Assembly: GCA_963837325.1 (NCBI GenBank)
Contig: CAWIMV010000001.1
Coordinates: forward strand, 2,108,001 to 2,172,000
Reading direction: 5' to 3'
DNA from: CAVQKZ01 sp963837325
GTDB lineage: Bacteria > Actinomycetota > Actinomycetes > Mycobacteriales > Jatrophihabitantaceae
Length of the DNA stretch: 64,000 nt
The notes beneath the pieces were generated by a model. It was not told the DNA's origin. It saw only the letters and a program-made list of their open reading frames with translations, and made no database searches. Positions 41,776 to 50,347 of the stretch are shown here, piece after piece (position 1 is the first letter of the stretch; each line of letters begins with the position of its first letter). The translations under genes and the position numbers were made by a program.

Positions 41776-43203
41776 CTACTTCGGCCAGGACGCCTCGACC
41801 TTGTCGAGCGTTACCTTGTCGCTCTGGCCCTGGATCCATGCCGTCATCTGCGTCCAGAACGTGCCCGCACCGACCGAGGCCGGCATGGCGTCCGAACCGT
41901 CGAACCGGAACGTCGCCTTCGGGTCGGTCAGGAGCTGCACCGACAGTTGGTCCACCGGGTCAGTGAAAGCAGACTTGTCCACCTTTTGGTTGGCCGAGAC
42001 CCAGCCAGTTGCGACCTTCGCTCGCGACGTGGCCCACTCGCCGCTGGCGAGGTACAGCTGGGTCGCTTCGACCTCTGGACGGTCAGCGAACGCGGTGACG
42101 AACTCGCCACCACCCTCGATGGGCTTGCCGAACTTGTCGCTGATCGTCGGCTCGTAGAAGGCGAAAAGCGCGTCGGTGCTCTTCGGTCCGATCTTCTTCT
42201 GGTAGGCCGGATCCCAGTTCGCCGCGTAGAAGCTGGCCTGCTGGTGCAACATGCACTTGCCCGTTTCGATGGGCAGGCCACCCTTCTGGAACGCCGTGGT
42301 GGCGATCGACTTCACATCACCGATGCCGGCATTCGTGTACTTGGGGTTCTTGAGGATCTGACCGACCATCTTGAGCACGTCCGCGACCTGAGGGTCATTG
42401 AACGGAATCTTGTGGTTGACCCAGTCGTCGTACACCTTCGGGCCGTGCAGCCGGAGCATGACTTCTTCCATCCAGTCCGTCAGCGGCCAGCCCGTGGCCG
42501 TGCCGGATTCGATGCCCGCGCACCACGGCTTGTTGCCGTCGGCGGCCATCTTGTCCGACAGCTTCAGCATGTCGGCCCAGGTCGTCGGCACGGTGTAGTG
42601 GAACTTGGCGAACTCCTTGGGCGAGTACCAGACTAGCGACTTGAGGTTGGCACCCATGGGCGCGCCGAAGTACACACCATCGACCGTGGCGTAGGAGATC
42701 CAGTCCTTGGTCCAGTTCGCGGAGGCTTCCTTGGTCAGCGCGTCCGACGCGGGCTTGAGCTTGCCCGACGTCGCGAAGGTCTGCAGGAGACCCGGCTGCG
42801 GCATGATCGCGATGTCCGGAGCGTTGCCGCCCTGGACCTTGGTCTTGACGTTCGACTCGAATTCCTTGTCGGCGGTGTATTTGATCGTGATCCCGGTGCA
42901 CTTCTCGAACTGCGTCCACGACTTCTGCAGCGAAGCGCCCTCAGGATCGGTGATCGACGAGTACATCGTGACCGAAGTACCCGGGTGGCTGCCGTATTGC
43001 CCGTACGGCGCGCATGCGCCGGTCATCGTGGTGGCCTTGACCTTGCTCTTGGGCTGAGCACTCAGATCGGGACCCGAAGCGCTTGAGCTCGGCCCTCCAC
43101 CGCCTGAGCTCTTCTTCTTGCTGCTGCTGCACGCCGCGACGGTTGTGGTGAGCAGCAGACCTGCGGCGCAAACCGCGGTCAGCTTCTTCCAATGCATGAA
43201 CAT
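41776..43203 (-). CDS. Alpha-glucoside-type ABC transporter substrate-binding lipoprotein (AglE-like)
   Basis: 475 residues. Signal peptide with Lys start, hydrophobic core AVCAAGLLLTTTVA and lipobox VAAC, then a Ser/Lys/Gly linker. The mature protein is a large cluster-B sugar-binding protein with YGSHPGTSVTMYSSITDPEG, KVQGGNAPDIAIMPQPGLL and a Trp/Tyr-rich C-lobe. Four Cys beyond the lipobox (near 62, 99, 220 and 320) may form disulphides. First gene of the set; an intercistronic hairpin follows it. Confidence 0.85.
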   Translation of the reverse strand: MFMHWKKLTAVCAAGLLLTTTVAACSSSKKKSSGGGGPSSSASGPDLSAQPKSKVKATTMTGACAPYGQYGSHPGTSVTMYSSITDPEGASLQKSWTQFEKCTGITIKYTADKEFESNVKTKVQGGNAPDIAIMPQPGLLQTFATSGKLKPASDALTKEASANWTKDWISYATVDGVYFGAPMGANLKSLVWYSPKEFAKFHYTVPTTWADMLKLSDKMAADGNKPWCAGIESGTATGWPLTDWMEEVMLRLHGPKVYDDWVNHKIPFNDPQVADVLKMVGQILKNPKYTNAGIGDVKSIATTAFQKGGLPIETGKCMLHQQASFYAANWDPAYQKKIGPKSTDALFAFYEPTISDKFGKPIEGGGEFVTAFADRPEVEATQLYLASGEWATSRAKVATGWVSANQKVDKSAFTDPVDQLSVQLLTDPKATFRFDGSDAMPASVGAGTFWTQMTAWIQGQSDKVTLDKVEASWPK

Positions 43204-43338
43204 CCCCTTCTCCGGGTTAACCCTTCAGACGCTCCCGTGAAATCGACCGGCAACGCTTGCAGCACGATGACACAGCTCACACATACAAGGAAGGGTGCCG
43301 GCGGGAAGATACCGAATTGTTGCCTTGCCGCACATACT

Positions 43339-43378
43339 CGAAATGCCCCGAAATCCGGGGGGACATCGGGGCATTTCG
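43339..43378 (-). terminator. Hairpin downstream of rho
   Basis: CGAAATGCCCCGA and TCGGGGCATTTCG form a perfect 13 bp stem with a 14 base loop, 24 bases after the rho stop on the minus strand and upstream of the aglE-like promoter. There is no T-tract. Likely the rho terminator. Confidence 0.75.
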
Positions 43379-43402
43379 GGAGTTTGGTTCAGACGCGCGA
43401 AG

Positions 43403-45316
43403 TCATTCCTGGCCAGGCGTGGTCTTCGCGATCTGCATCAGGAATTCGAGGTTCGTCGGTGTCTTCTTGAGCCGGTCGAGCAACAGGTCGATGGCCTGTT
43501 GGCTTTCCAGTGCGTGCAGCACGCGGCGCAGCTTGATCGTCACGGCCAACTCGTCGGGCGAGAGCAGGATCTCTTCCTTGCGGGTGCCCGACTGGTCTAC
43601 GTCGATGGCCGGGAAGGTCCGCTTGTCGGCGATCTTGCGGTCCAGCTTCAACTCGGCGTTGCCGGTGCCCTTGAACTCCTCGTAGATCACCGAGTCACCG
43701 GCCGAGCCGGTCTCGACCAGCGCGGTCGCGATGATGGTGAGCGAGCCGCCGTGTTCGATGTTGCGGGCCGCACCGAGGAATCGCTTCGGTGGATACAGCG
43801 CGGTCGAGTCGACACCGCCGGAGAGGATGCGCCCGCTGGCCGGCGCGGCCAGGTTGTAGGCCCGGCCCAGGCGGGTGATCGAGTCGAGCAGCACGACGAC
43901 GTCGTGGCCCATCTCGACCAGGCGCTTGGCCCGCTCGATGGACAGCTCGGCGATCATCGTGTGTTCCTGCGGCTTGCGGTCGAACGTCGAGGCGATGACC
44001 TCGCCCTTCACCGAACGCTGCATGTCGGTGACCTCTTCTGGTCGCTCGTCGACGAGCACGACCATGAGGTGAACTTCGGGGTTGTTCGTAGCGATGGCGT
44101 TGGCGATGGCCTGCAGCACGCTGGTCTTGCCGGCCTTCGGCGGCGACGCGATCAGTGCGCGCTGGCCCTTGCCGATCGGCATCACGAGGTCGATGACCCG
44201 CGTGGTGAAGATGTGCGGCTCGGTCTCCAGACGCAGCCGCTCCTGCGGGTACAGCGGCGTGAGCTTGGTGAACTCGACCCGGTTCTTGGCCTGCTCCGGG
44301 TCGGCACCGTTGATGGTGTCCAGGCGGACGAGCGGGTTGTACTTCTCGCGACGGGCGTCGTCGCGCTGCTGCTTGATCGCACCGGTGACGGTGTCACCGC
44401 GGCGCAGGCCGAAGCGGCGGACGTAGGAGTTGGCGATGTAGACGTCGTCGGAGCTGGCGAAGTAGCCGGACGTCCGGACGAACCAGGTGTTCTTCTCCTC
44501 GATCGCGTCGACGATCCCGGCGACCGGCACCAGCACGTCGTCGTCAGAGACGGTCGGCTCGACGTCGTTGTTGCCAGAGCTGGGACGAGCCTCGCCGGGG
44601 CCACGGTCGCGGGTGCGGCCGCGACGGTCGCGGTAACGGCGACCGCGACGACGGGTGCCGTCGAACTCGTCGTCGTCGTTGCCGCCACCCTGGTTCGAGC
44701 CCTGACCCTGGTTCGAGCCCTGCTGGCGGTTCTGGTTGTTCTGACCGCCGCCCTGGTTCGAACCCTGCTGACGGTTCTGGTTGTTCTGACCGCCGCCCTG
44801 GTTCGAACCCTGCTGACGGTTCTGGTTGGCACCCTGGCCCTGGTTGGCACCCTGGCCCTGGTTGCGCTGGTCGGGCCTTCGGCCGTTGCCGGTCTGCTCG
44901 GTCCGCTGCTCGGTGTCGGCCGCGTTGCGCGGCTCGGTGCGCTGCTGCTCGTCGGCGGCGGCCGGCTCGCTGGCCGGCGAACTTGCCGAGGCATTCGCCC
45001 GGGCCGGGCGCTCGGAGCCGGATGTGCTCGGCGCGGTGCCGGAGCCGCTGCGGGCGGCCTGGATGGCGGCGATGAGATCGCTCTTCTTCTTCTTGGTCGT
45101 GCTGATGCCGAGCCCGCTGGCGACCTGCTGCAGCTCAGGCAGCAACATCGCCGAGAGCGAGCCGGCGCGCTTGGCGGCCGGACGTCTCGAGGCGGAGTCA
45201 TCGGGGGTGGCCGTCGCGGATTTGCGCGCCTGGCCGGTGGCCCTTTCGCCGTCTGCGGCCGGCGCGGCGTCGCGTCCGGTGGTGGCGGGCAGGGCCTGTT
45301 CTTGGATGTCTGTCAC
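43403..45316 (-). CDS. rho: Transcription termination factor Rho with N/Q/G-rich insertion
   Basis: 637-residue hexameric RNA helicase; E. coli Rho has 419. The N-terminal Rho_N helix bundle is at about 50-85 (LLPELQQVASGLGI, KKSDLIAAIQ). An Asn/Gln/Gly-rich, then Arg-rich insertion at about 145-245 holds near-identical repeats based on NQNRQQGSNQGGGQ. The RNA-binding domain follows (ASSDDVYIANSYVRRFGLRR), then the RecA core with Walker A SPPKAGKTS near residue 392 and VVLLDSITRLGRAYN as Walker B and Q-loop. Similar long inserts occur in other actinobacterial Rho. GTG start at 45316, AGGA eleven bases upstream. Confidence 0.96.
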   Translation of the reverse strand: MTDIQEQALPATTGRDAAPAADGERATGQARKSATATPDDSASRRPAAKRAGSLSAMLLPELQQVASGLGISTTKKKKSDLIAAIQAARSGSGTAPSTSGSERPARANASASSPASEPAAADEQQRTEPRNAADTEQRTEQTGNGRRPDQRNQGQGANQGQGANQNRQQGSNQGGGQNNQNRQQGSNQGGGQNNQNRQQGSNQGQGSNQGGGNDDDEFDGTRRRGRRYRDRRGRTRDRGPGEARPSSGNNDVEPTVSDDDVLVPVAGIVDAIEEKNTWFVRTSGYFASSDDVYIANSYVRRFGLRRGDTVTGAIKQQRDDARREKYNPLVRLDTINGADPEQAKNRVEFTKLTPLYPQERLRLETEPHIFTTRVIDLVMPIGKGQRALIASPPKAGKTSVLQAIANAIATNNPEVHLMVVLVDERPEEVTDMQRSVKGEVIASTFDRKPQEHTMIAELSIERAKRLVEMGHDVVVLLDSITRLGRAYNLAAPASGRILSGGVDSTALYPPKRFLGAARNIEHGGSLTIIATALVETGSAGDSVIYEEFKGTGNAELKLDRKIADKRTFPAIDVDQSGTRKEEILLSPDELAVTIKLRRVLHALESQQAIDLLLDRLKKTPTNLEFLMQIAKTTPGQE

Positions 45317-45641
45317 GGTGTTGTCGGATCCTTCCGAGGGACGGCCGGCGGGCGTTGCTTACGCTGCGCGACCGGTAGGACCGGATCGGGTCGGGGACCG
45401 ACTAGATCCAGCTCTCCCAAGCATCAAGCTCGGGGGAAATGCGGTGGTGAGTCAGTGGGTTCCGGCCGCTTGCGGTACTCATCCGGTTCAACACCAGAGA
45501 TGGGTGCGAGCGGGCGGGTTGGCGCCTGCGCAATTGCGGCGGCGCCTGGACTGACGGAATTGAGCCTAGACGCTCAACCATGTAAGGAGCAACACTCGCC
45601 CGGCGCGGCGTGTTCCCTTGGCGTGCAATGTCCGCGCAATA
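45317..45641. other. Intergenic region between thrB and rho
   Basis: 325 bases without a gene. It holds the rho 5' leader; GACCGG-type repeats around 45369-45405 could fold, but I see no recognisable riboswitch. Both flanking genes are on the minus strand, so it must contain the rho promoter and any thrB terminator. Confidence 0.5.
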
Positions 45642-46556
45642 TCATCGCGCAGGCGGGACGACGTGGGCCCCGCGGGCGTCCACGGCGAGCTCCAGGGCGG
45701 CCCAGTCCGGCGGCAGCGCAGCCTGGGCGTTGTCGACCTCGTTTTGGTCTCGAGCCAACGCCAGCACCGTGGGTCCGGCGCCGGACAGCACAGCCGGCAC
45801 CCCGGCCGCGCGCAGTTGAGCCAGGAGGTCAGCGCTCTGAGGCGTGTCAGGCACCCGGTACTGCTGGTGCAAGCGGTCCTCCGTGGCGGCCATCAGGATG
45901 GCGGGCAAGCCGGTCAGGGCCGCCACGAGCAGCGCCGAGCGACCGGCCGCGAAAGCGGCGTCGGCGTGCGGCACGCTGTCGGGCAGCAGGCCGCGCGCAT
46001 GCTTCGTCGACGCGGAGAACGGTGGTACGAGCGCAACCGGACGGATGGCCGGGTCGCAGTGCAGACCGACGGCGCGACCAACGCCGTCTTCTCCCCAGGC
46101 AACCGTCAGCCCGCCGAGAAGACAGGCCGCAACGTTGTCGGGATGGCCTTCGATTTCGCTGGCCAGAGCGAGCAGTTGCGCGTCGGAAAGCGCCCGGTCG
46201 CCGCCGAGCACCAAGCCACGCGCCAGCAGCAGTCCGGCGACGATCGCCGCCGCCGACGAGCCGAGGCCCCGCCCGTGCGGGATCCGATTGGCGCAGGACA
46301 GTTCGATACCGCGCGGCTGGCCGCCCAGCCGGTCGAACGCTGCCCGCATGGCCCGCACGACGAGGTGCTTTTCGTCGCGGGCCAGGTCGGCGCCCTCGCC
46401 CGCGATGTCGACGAGCAAGCCGTCCTCGCCAACGCGGGCCACGACGTCGTCGTGCAACGACAGGGCGAGCCCGAGCGCATCGAAACCCGGGCCGAGGTTG
46501 GCGCTGGTGGCCGGCGTGCGAACGTGCACCGCTCCGGCGCGGAAAGCTGGTTTCAC
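45642..46556 (-). CDS. thrB: Homoserine kinase
   Basis: 304-residue GHMP kinase that phosphorylates homoserine for threonine synthesis. The GHMP ATP loop is IPHGRGLGSSAAAIVAGL (about 88-105); the N-terminal ATSANLGPGFDALGLAL and the C-terminal AVLSGAGPTVLAL are the other two family motifs. Last gene of the argS-lysA-hom-thrC-thrB run; it starts 10 bases after thrC. GTG start. Confidence 0.95.
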   Translation of the reverse strand: MKPAFRAGAVHVRTPATSANLGPGFDALGLALSLHDDVVARVGEDGLLVDIAGEGADLARDEKHLVVRAMRAAFDRLGGQPRGIELSCANRIPHGRGLGSSAAAIVAGLLLARGLVLGGDRALSDAQLLALASEIEGHPDNVAACLLGGLTVAWGEDGVGRAVGLHCDPAIRPVALVPPFSASTKHARGLLPDSVPHADAAFAAGRSALLVAALTGLPAILMAATEDRLHQQYRVPDTPQSADLLAQLRAAGVPAVLSGAGPTVLALARDQNEVDNAQAALPPDWAALELAVDARGAHVVPPAR

Positions 46557-46566
46557 GGTCGGCCCC

Positions 46567-47625
46567 TCACCCCAGACCCAGATGCACGGCCGCAGCGTGC
46601 CCGTCGACCGGCACCGTGATCGGCCTGGGCGCCCCGGTGATGGCCCACTCCGGGTCTTTCAGGCCGTTGCCCGTGAGCGTGCACACGACCGTGGATCCTT
46701 TCGACAGCCGCCCATCGGCCGCAGTCTGCAGCAGCCCGGCAACGCTCGCGGCCGACGCCGGCTCGACGAAAACGGCCTCGCTGCGGGCGACCAGTCGATA
46801 GGCCTCGAGGATCTGCTTGTCGGTGACCGCCGCGATGAGGCCGCCGGATTCGTCGCGGGCCTCCTCGGCGAAGGTCCACGAAGCCGGGTTTCCGATGCGA
46901 ATCGCCGTTGCGATCGTCACCGGCGCCAGGACCGGCGCCCCGTTGACGATCGGCGCCGCACCGGCGGCCTGGAACCCGAACATCCGAGGGGCGGACGCGA
47001 CCACACCGTGGTCGGCGTATTCGCGGTAGCCCTTCCAGTACGCCGTGATATTGCCGGCGTTGCCGACCGGGATGCAGTGCACGTCAGGCGCACGGCCGAG
47101 CGCGTCGCAGATCTCGAACGCCGCGGTCTTCTGTCCTTCGATGCGGTAGGGGTTGACCGAATTCACCAAGGCGACCGGGTAGTCGATCGCTAGCTTGCGG
47201 GCGAGTTCGAGGCAGTCGTCGAAGTTGCCGTCGACCTGCAACAGGCGGGCGCCGTGCACCAGCGCCTGGGCCATCTTGCCGAGCGCGATCTTGCCTTGGG
47301 GCACGAGGACGGCGCAGGTCATTCCGGCCCGTACGGCGTAGGCCGCGGCGCTGGCCGAAGTATTACCGGTCGACGCGCAGATGACTGCTTTCGCACCCTC
47401 TTCGGCGGCCTTCGAGATGGCCACCGTCATGCCGCGGTCCTTGAACGAACCTGTCGGATTCGCACCCTCGACCTTGAGGTAGACCGTGCAGCCGGTCCGC
47501 TCGGACAACTCGTGCGCGGCGACCAGGGGCGTCCCCCCTTCGAACAAGGTGACGACCGGCGTGGCGGCGCTGACCGGCAGCCGGTCGCGATAGGCCTCGA
47601 TCACGCCTGGCCACAGCGTCGCCAT
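46567..47625 (-). CDS. thrC: Threonine synthase
   Basis: 352-residue PLP enzyme converting O-phosphohomoserine to threonine. The Schiff-base Lys62 lies in GSFKDRGMT, the phosphate loop is GNAGNITAYW, and STGNTSASAAAYA binds the substrate. It is the short, allosterically simple form. The ATG overlaps the hom stop by one base. Confidence 0.96.
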   Translation of the reverse strand: MATLWPGVIEAYRDRLPVSAATPVVTLFEGGTPLVAAHELSERTGCTVYLKVEGANPTGSFKDRGMTVAISKAAEEGAKAVICASTGNTSASAAAYAVRAGMTCAVLVPQGKIALGKMAQALVHGARLLQVDGNFDDCLELARKLAIDYPVALVNSVNPYRIEGQKTAAFEICDALGRAPDVHCIPVGNAGNITAYWKGYREYADHGVVASAPRMFGFQAAGAAPIVNGAPVLAPVTIATAIRIGNPASWTFAEEARDESGGLIAAVTDKQILEAYRLVARSEAVFVEPASAASVAGLLQTAADGRLSKGSTVVCTLTGNGLKDPEWAITGAPRPITVPVDGHAAAVHLGLG

Positions 47626-48935
47626 CAGTTCTCCTGGTCCGGGTGCATGCCTTCGACGCGCATGACGCTGGCGACGCGCCGCACGAATTCCATGCCGGCC
47701 AGCTCATCGACGGTGCCGGCCAAGGCGGCATCGGTGGCCGTGTGCGTGACCAGCACCAGCGTCGCAGCGTGGCCGCGGCCCTCCTGGCGCACGCTCTGGA
47801 TGCTTACGCCGTGCCCGGCGAACGTGCCGGCCACGGCCGCCAGGACGCCCGGCTCGTCGGAGACGTCCAGCGCGACGTGGTAGCGCGTCGCCACCTCGCC
47901 CATCGACTGGATGGGCAGCGCAGCGTAGGAACTCTCGCCCGCTCCCCTGCTGCCGTTCACCCGGTTGCGAGCCACCGCCACGAGGTCGCCGAGCACAGCG
48001 CTCGCGGTCGGCGCGCCACCGGCGCCGCGCCCATAGAACATGAGCGACCCGGCCGCTTCCGCTTCCACGAACACCGCGTTGAACGCGTCGCCCACGCCGG
48101 CCAGTGGGTGCGTACGAGGGATCATCGCCGGATGCACCCGCATCGCGACGTGCTCGGCTCCGTCGCGGCCTTGGGTGCGCTCACAAATGGCGAGCAGTTT
48201 GACCGTGCAGCCCATGGCCTTGGCACTGGCCAGATCGGCCGCGGTCACCTCGCCGATGCCCTCACGGTAGACGTCGGACGCCGTGACCCGCGTGTGGAAG
48301 GCCAGCCCGGCGAGAATGGCCGCCTTGGCCGCGGCGTCAAAACCGTCGACGTCGGCGGTCGGGTCGGCTTCGGCGTAGCCGAGCGCAGTGGCTTCGGCCA
48401 GCGCTTCGTCGAAGCCCGCCCCGGTCGCGTCCATGCGGGAGAGGATGAAGTTGGTGGTCCCGTTGACGATGCCGATGACCCGGGTGATGCGGTCGCCGGC
48501 CAACGACTCCCGCAGTGGGCGCAACAGCGGGATGGCTCCGGCGACGGCGGCCTCGTAGTAGAGGTCGACGCCCGTCTTGGCCGCGGCGTCGTGCAAAGTC
48601 GCGCCGTCCTCGGCCAGCAGGGCCTTGTTGGCGCTGACCACGCTCTTGCCGGCCGCGAGAGCGGCCAGGAGCAAGGTGCGCACCGGCTCGATGCCGCCGA
48701 TTACTTCGACGACCAGGTCGATGTCGTCACGGACAACGAGAGATGCGGCATCGGTGGTGAGCAGGTCGGCGGGGATGTCGGTGTGCTTGGCCGGTCGGCG
48801 AACCGCGACCCCGGCCAGTTCGAGTGGGACGCCGACGCGGGCGGCCAGGTCGTCGGTCTGCTCGTGCAGCAACCGCACGATCTGCGAGCCGACGACGCCG
48901 CAGCCGAGCAGCGCAACCCGCAGCGCGTCGCTCAC
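47625..48935 (-). CDS. hom: Homoserine dehydrogenase with ACT domain
   Basis: 436-residue enzyme reducing aspartate semialdehyde to homoserine. The NAD(P) site GCGVVGSQI is at about 10-18, the catalytic region is NGTTNFILSRM followed by EADPTADVDGFDAAAK, and a C-terminal ACT domain (about 355-430, VSDEPGVLAAVAGTFAGHGV) allows threonine feedback inhibition. GTG start overlapping the lysA stop by 4 bases. Confidence 0.96.
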   Translation of the reverse strand: MSDALRVALLGCGVVGSQIVRLLHEQTDDLAARVGVPLELAGVAVRRPAKHTDIPADLLTTDAASLVVRDDIDLVVEVIGGIEPVRTLLLAALAAGKSVVSANKALLAEDGATLHDAAAKTGVDLYYEAAVAGAIPLLRPLRESLAGDRITRVIGIVNGTTNFILSRMDATGAGFDEALAEATALGYAEADPTADVDGFDAAAKAAILAGLAFHTRVTASDVYREGIGEVTAADLASAKAMGCTVKLLAICERTQGRDGAEHVAMRVHPAMIPRTHPLAGVGDAFNAVFVEAEAAGSLMFYGRGAGGAPTASAVLGDLVAVARNRVNGSRGAGESSYAALPIQSMGEVATRYHVALDVSDEPGVLAAVAGTFAGHGVSIQSVRQEGRGHAATLVLVTHTATDAALAGTVDELAGMEFVRRVASVMRVEGMHPDQEN

Positions 48936-50344
48936 GTCGATGCCCTCCAGCCGGGATCCAGGCGAAGCAGATCATCCTCGGTCTCCCGCCGCACGATGAC
49001 ACGCGAGGAGTCGTCACGGACCGCCACGACCGGTGGCCTGGGCACATGGTTGTAGTTGCTGGCCATGCTGCGGCAGTACGCGCCGGTGGCCGCCACCGCA
49101 ATCAGATCGCCAGGGCCGACGTCGGCGGGCAGCCAGGTGTCGCGAACCACAATGTCGCCGCTCTCACAGTGCTTGCCGACGACGCGCGACAGCTTCGGTG
49201 CCGCGTCGGACGCGCGGTTGGCCAACGCGCAGGTGTATTCGGCGCCGTACAGCGCGGTGCGGATGTTGTCGCTCATTCCGCCGTCGATCGAGACGTAGCT
49301 GCGGGTCAACCCACCGTCGAGCGAGACGTCTTTGACCGTGCCGACCTCGTACACCGTGATCGCGCTCGGCCCGACGATCGCCCGGCCGGGCTCCACCGAC
49401 AGCCGAGGCACGGGCAGGCCTGCGGCGGCACACTCTCGCTCGACGATCGTGCTCAGTCGCTCGACCGTCTGCTTCGGCGTCTCGGGGTCGTCGCCGGTCA
49501 CGTAGGAGATGCCGAGACCGCCGCCGAGGTTGATCTCTTCGACGTTGACGCCGTGGGTGGCGTGGATCGCCGCGGCCAACCCGACGACGCGGTGAGCCGC
49601 AACTTCGAAGCCGGCGGTGTCGAATATCTGCGAGCCGATGTGCGAGTGCAAGCCGGCCAGCTCAAGGGAGTCGGCGGCCAGCACCGCCGCCACCGCGCGC
49701 TCAGCCGCGCCATCGCGCAGGGAGAAGCCGAACTTCTGGTCCTCGTGAGCAGTCGCGATGAACTCGTGGGTGTGTGCCTCGACGCCGACGGTTGCCCGCA
49801 CCAGCACCCGCTGCCGGACGCCGGCCGAGCTCGCGATTGCGGCCAAGCGCTCGATCTCGTCGAACGAGTCGACGATGACATGCCCGACGCGGGCGTCGAC
49901 GGCTCGGGCCAGCTCAGCGCGCGACTTGTTGTTGCCGTGCATGGCGATGCGGTCAGGTGGGAAGCCGGCCGCGAGCGCGACGGCCAGCTCACCGCCGGTG
50001 CAGACGTCCAGGCCGAGGCCTTCCTCGGCGATCCACTCGGCGACGGCCGTGCACAGGAAGGCCTTGCCGGCGTAGTAGACATCGACGCCTTGGTAGGCCG
50101 CGGCGTAGGCCCGGGCCCGCGCACGCAGGTCGTGCTCGTCGAGCAGCAAGGCCGGGGTGCCGTGCTCGGCGACCAGATCGGGCACGGCGAGCTCCCCGAG
50201 GTGCACGACACCGCCGACCCGACGGGCGGACGACGGCCAGATGGCAGGGTCCAGCCGATTGAGATCGTCGGGAGCGGCCACAACGTGCGTTTCGGGCGTG
50301 ACGTCGGCGTAGCGCGCGCCGGCGGGGTGCGCTGAACGGCTCAT
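48932..50344 (-). CDS. lysA: Diaminopimelate decarboxylase
   Basis: 470-residue fold-III PLP enzyme making lysine from meso-diaminopimelate. PLP Lys94 is in YYAGKAF, the HSHIGSQI loop binds PLP, GGGLGISY the phosphate, and CESGD carries the active-site Cys of the partner subunit. The ATG at 50344 is 3 bases after the argS stop; the first about 20 residues vary between species. Confidence 0.95.
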   Translation of the reverse strand: MSRSAHPAGARYADVTPETHVVAAPDDLNRLDPAIWPSSARRVGGVVHLGELAVPDLVAEHGTPALLLDEHDLRARARAYAAAYQGVDVYYAGKAFLCTAVAEWIAEEGLGLDVCTGGELAVALAAGFPPDRIAMHGNNKSRAELARAVDARVGHVIVDSFDEIERLAAIASSAGVRQRVLVRATVGVEAHTHEFIATAHEDQKFGFSLRDGAAERAVAAVLAADSLELAGLHSHIGSQIFDTAGFEVAAHRVVGLAAAIHATHGVNVEEINLGGGLGISYVTGDDPETPKQTVERLSTIVERECAAAGLPVPRLSVEPGRAIVGPSAITVYEVGTVKDVSLDGGLTRSYVSIDGGMSDNIRTALYGAEYTCALANRASDAAPKLSRVVGKHCESGDIVVRDTWLPADVGPGDLIAVAATGAYCRSMASNYNHVPRPPVVAVRDDSSRVIVRRETEDDLLRLDPGWRAST

Positions 50345-50347
50345 CGG

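Noticed and set aside
44690..44870. CRISPR-like array in the rho region
   Set aside because: The repeats are in frame, contiguous and code for the N/Q/G insert; there are no spacers.
43295..46801. Very long open frame (1168 codons) opposite rho and thrB
   Set aside because: Shadow of rho/thrB in high-GC DNA; no domain, and the rho and thrB frames are clearly real.
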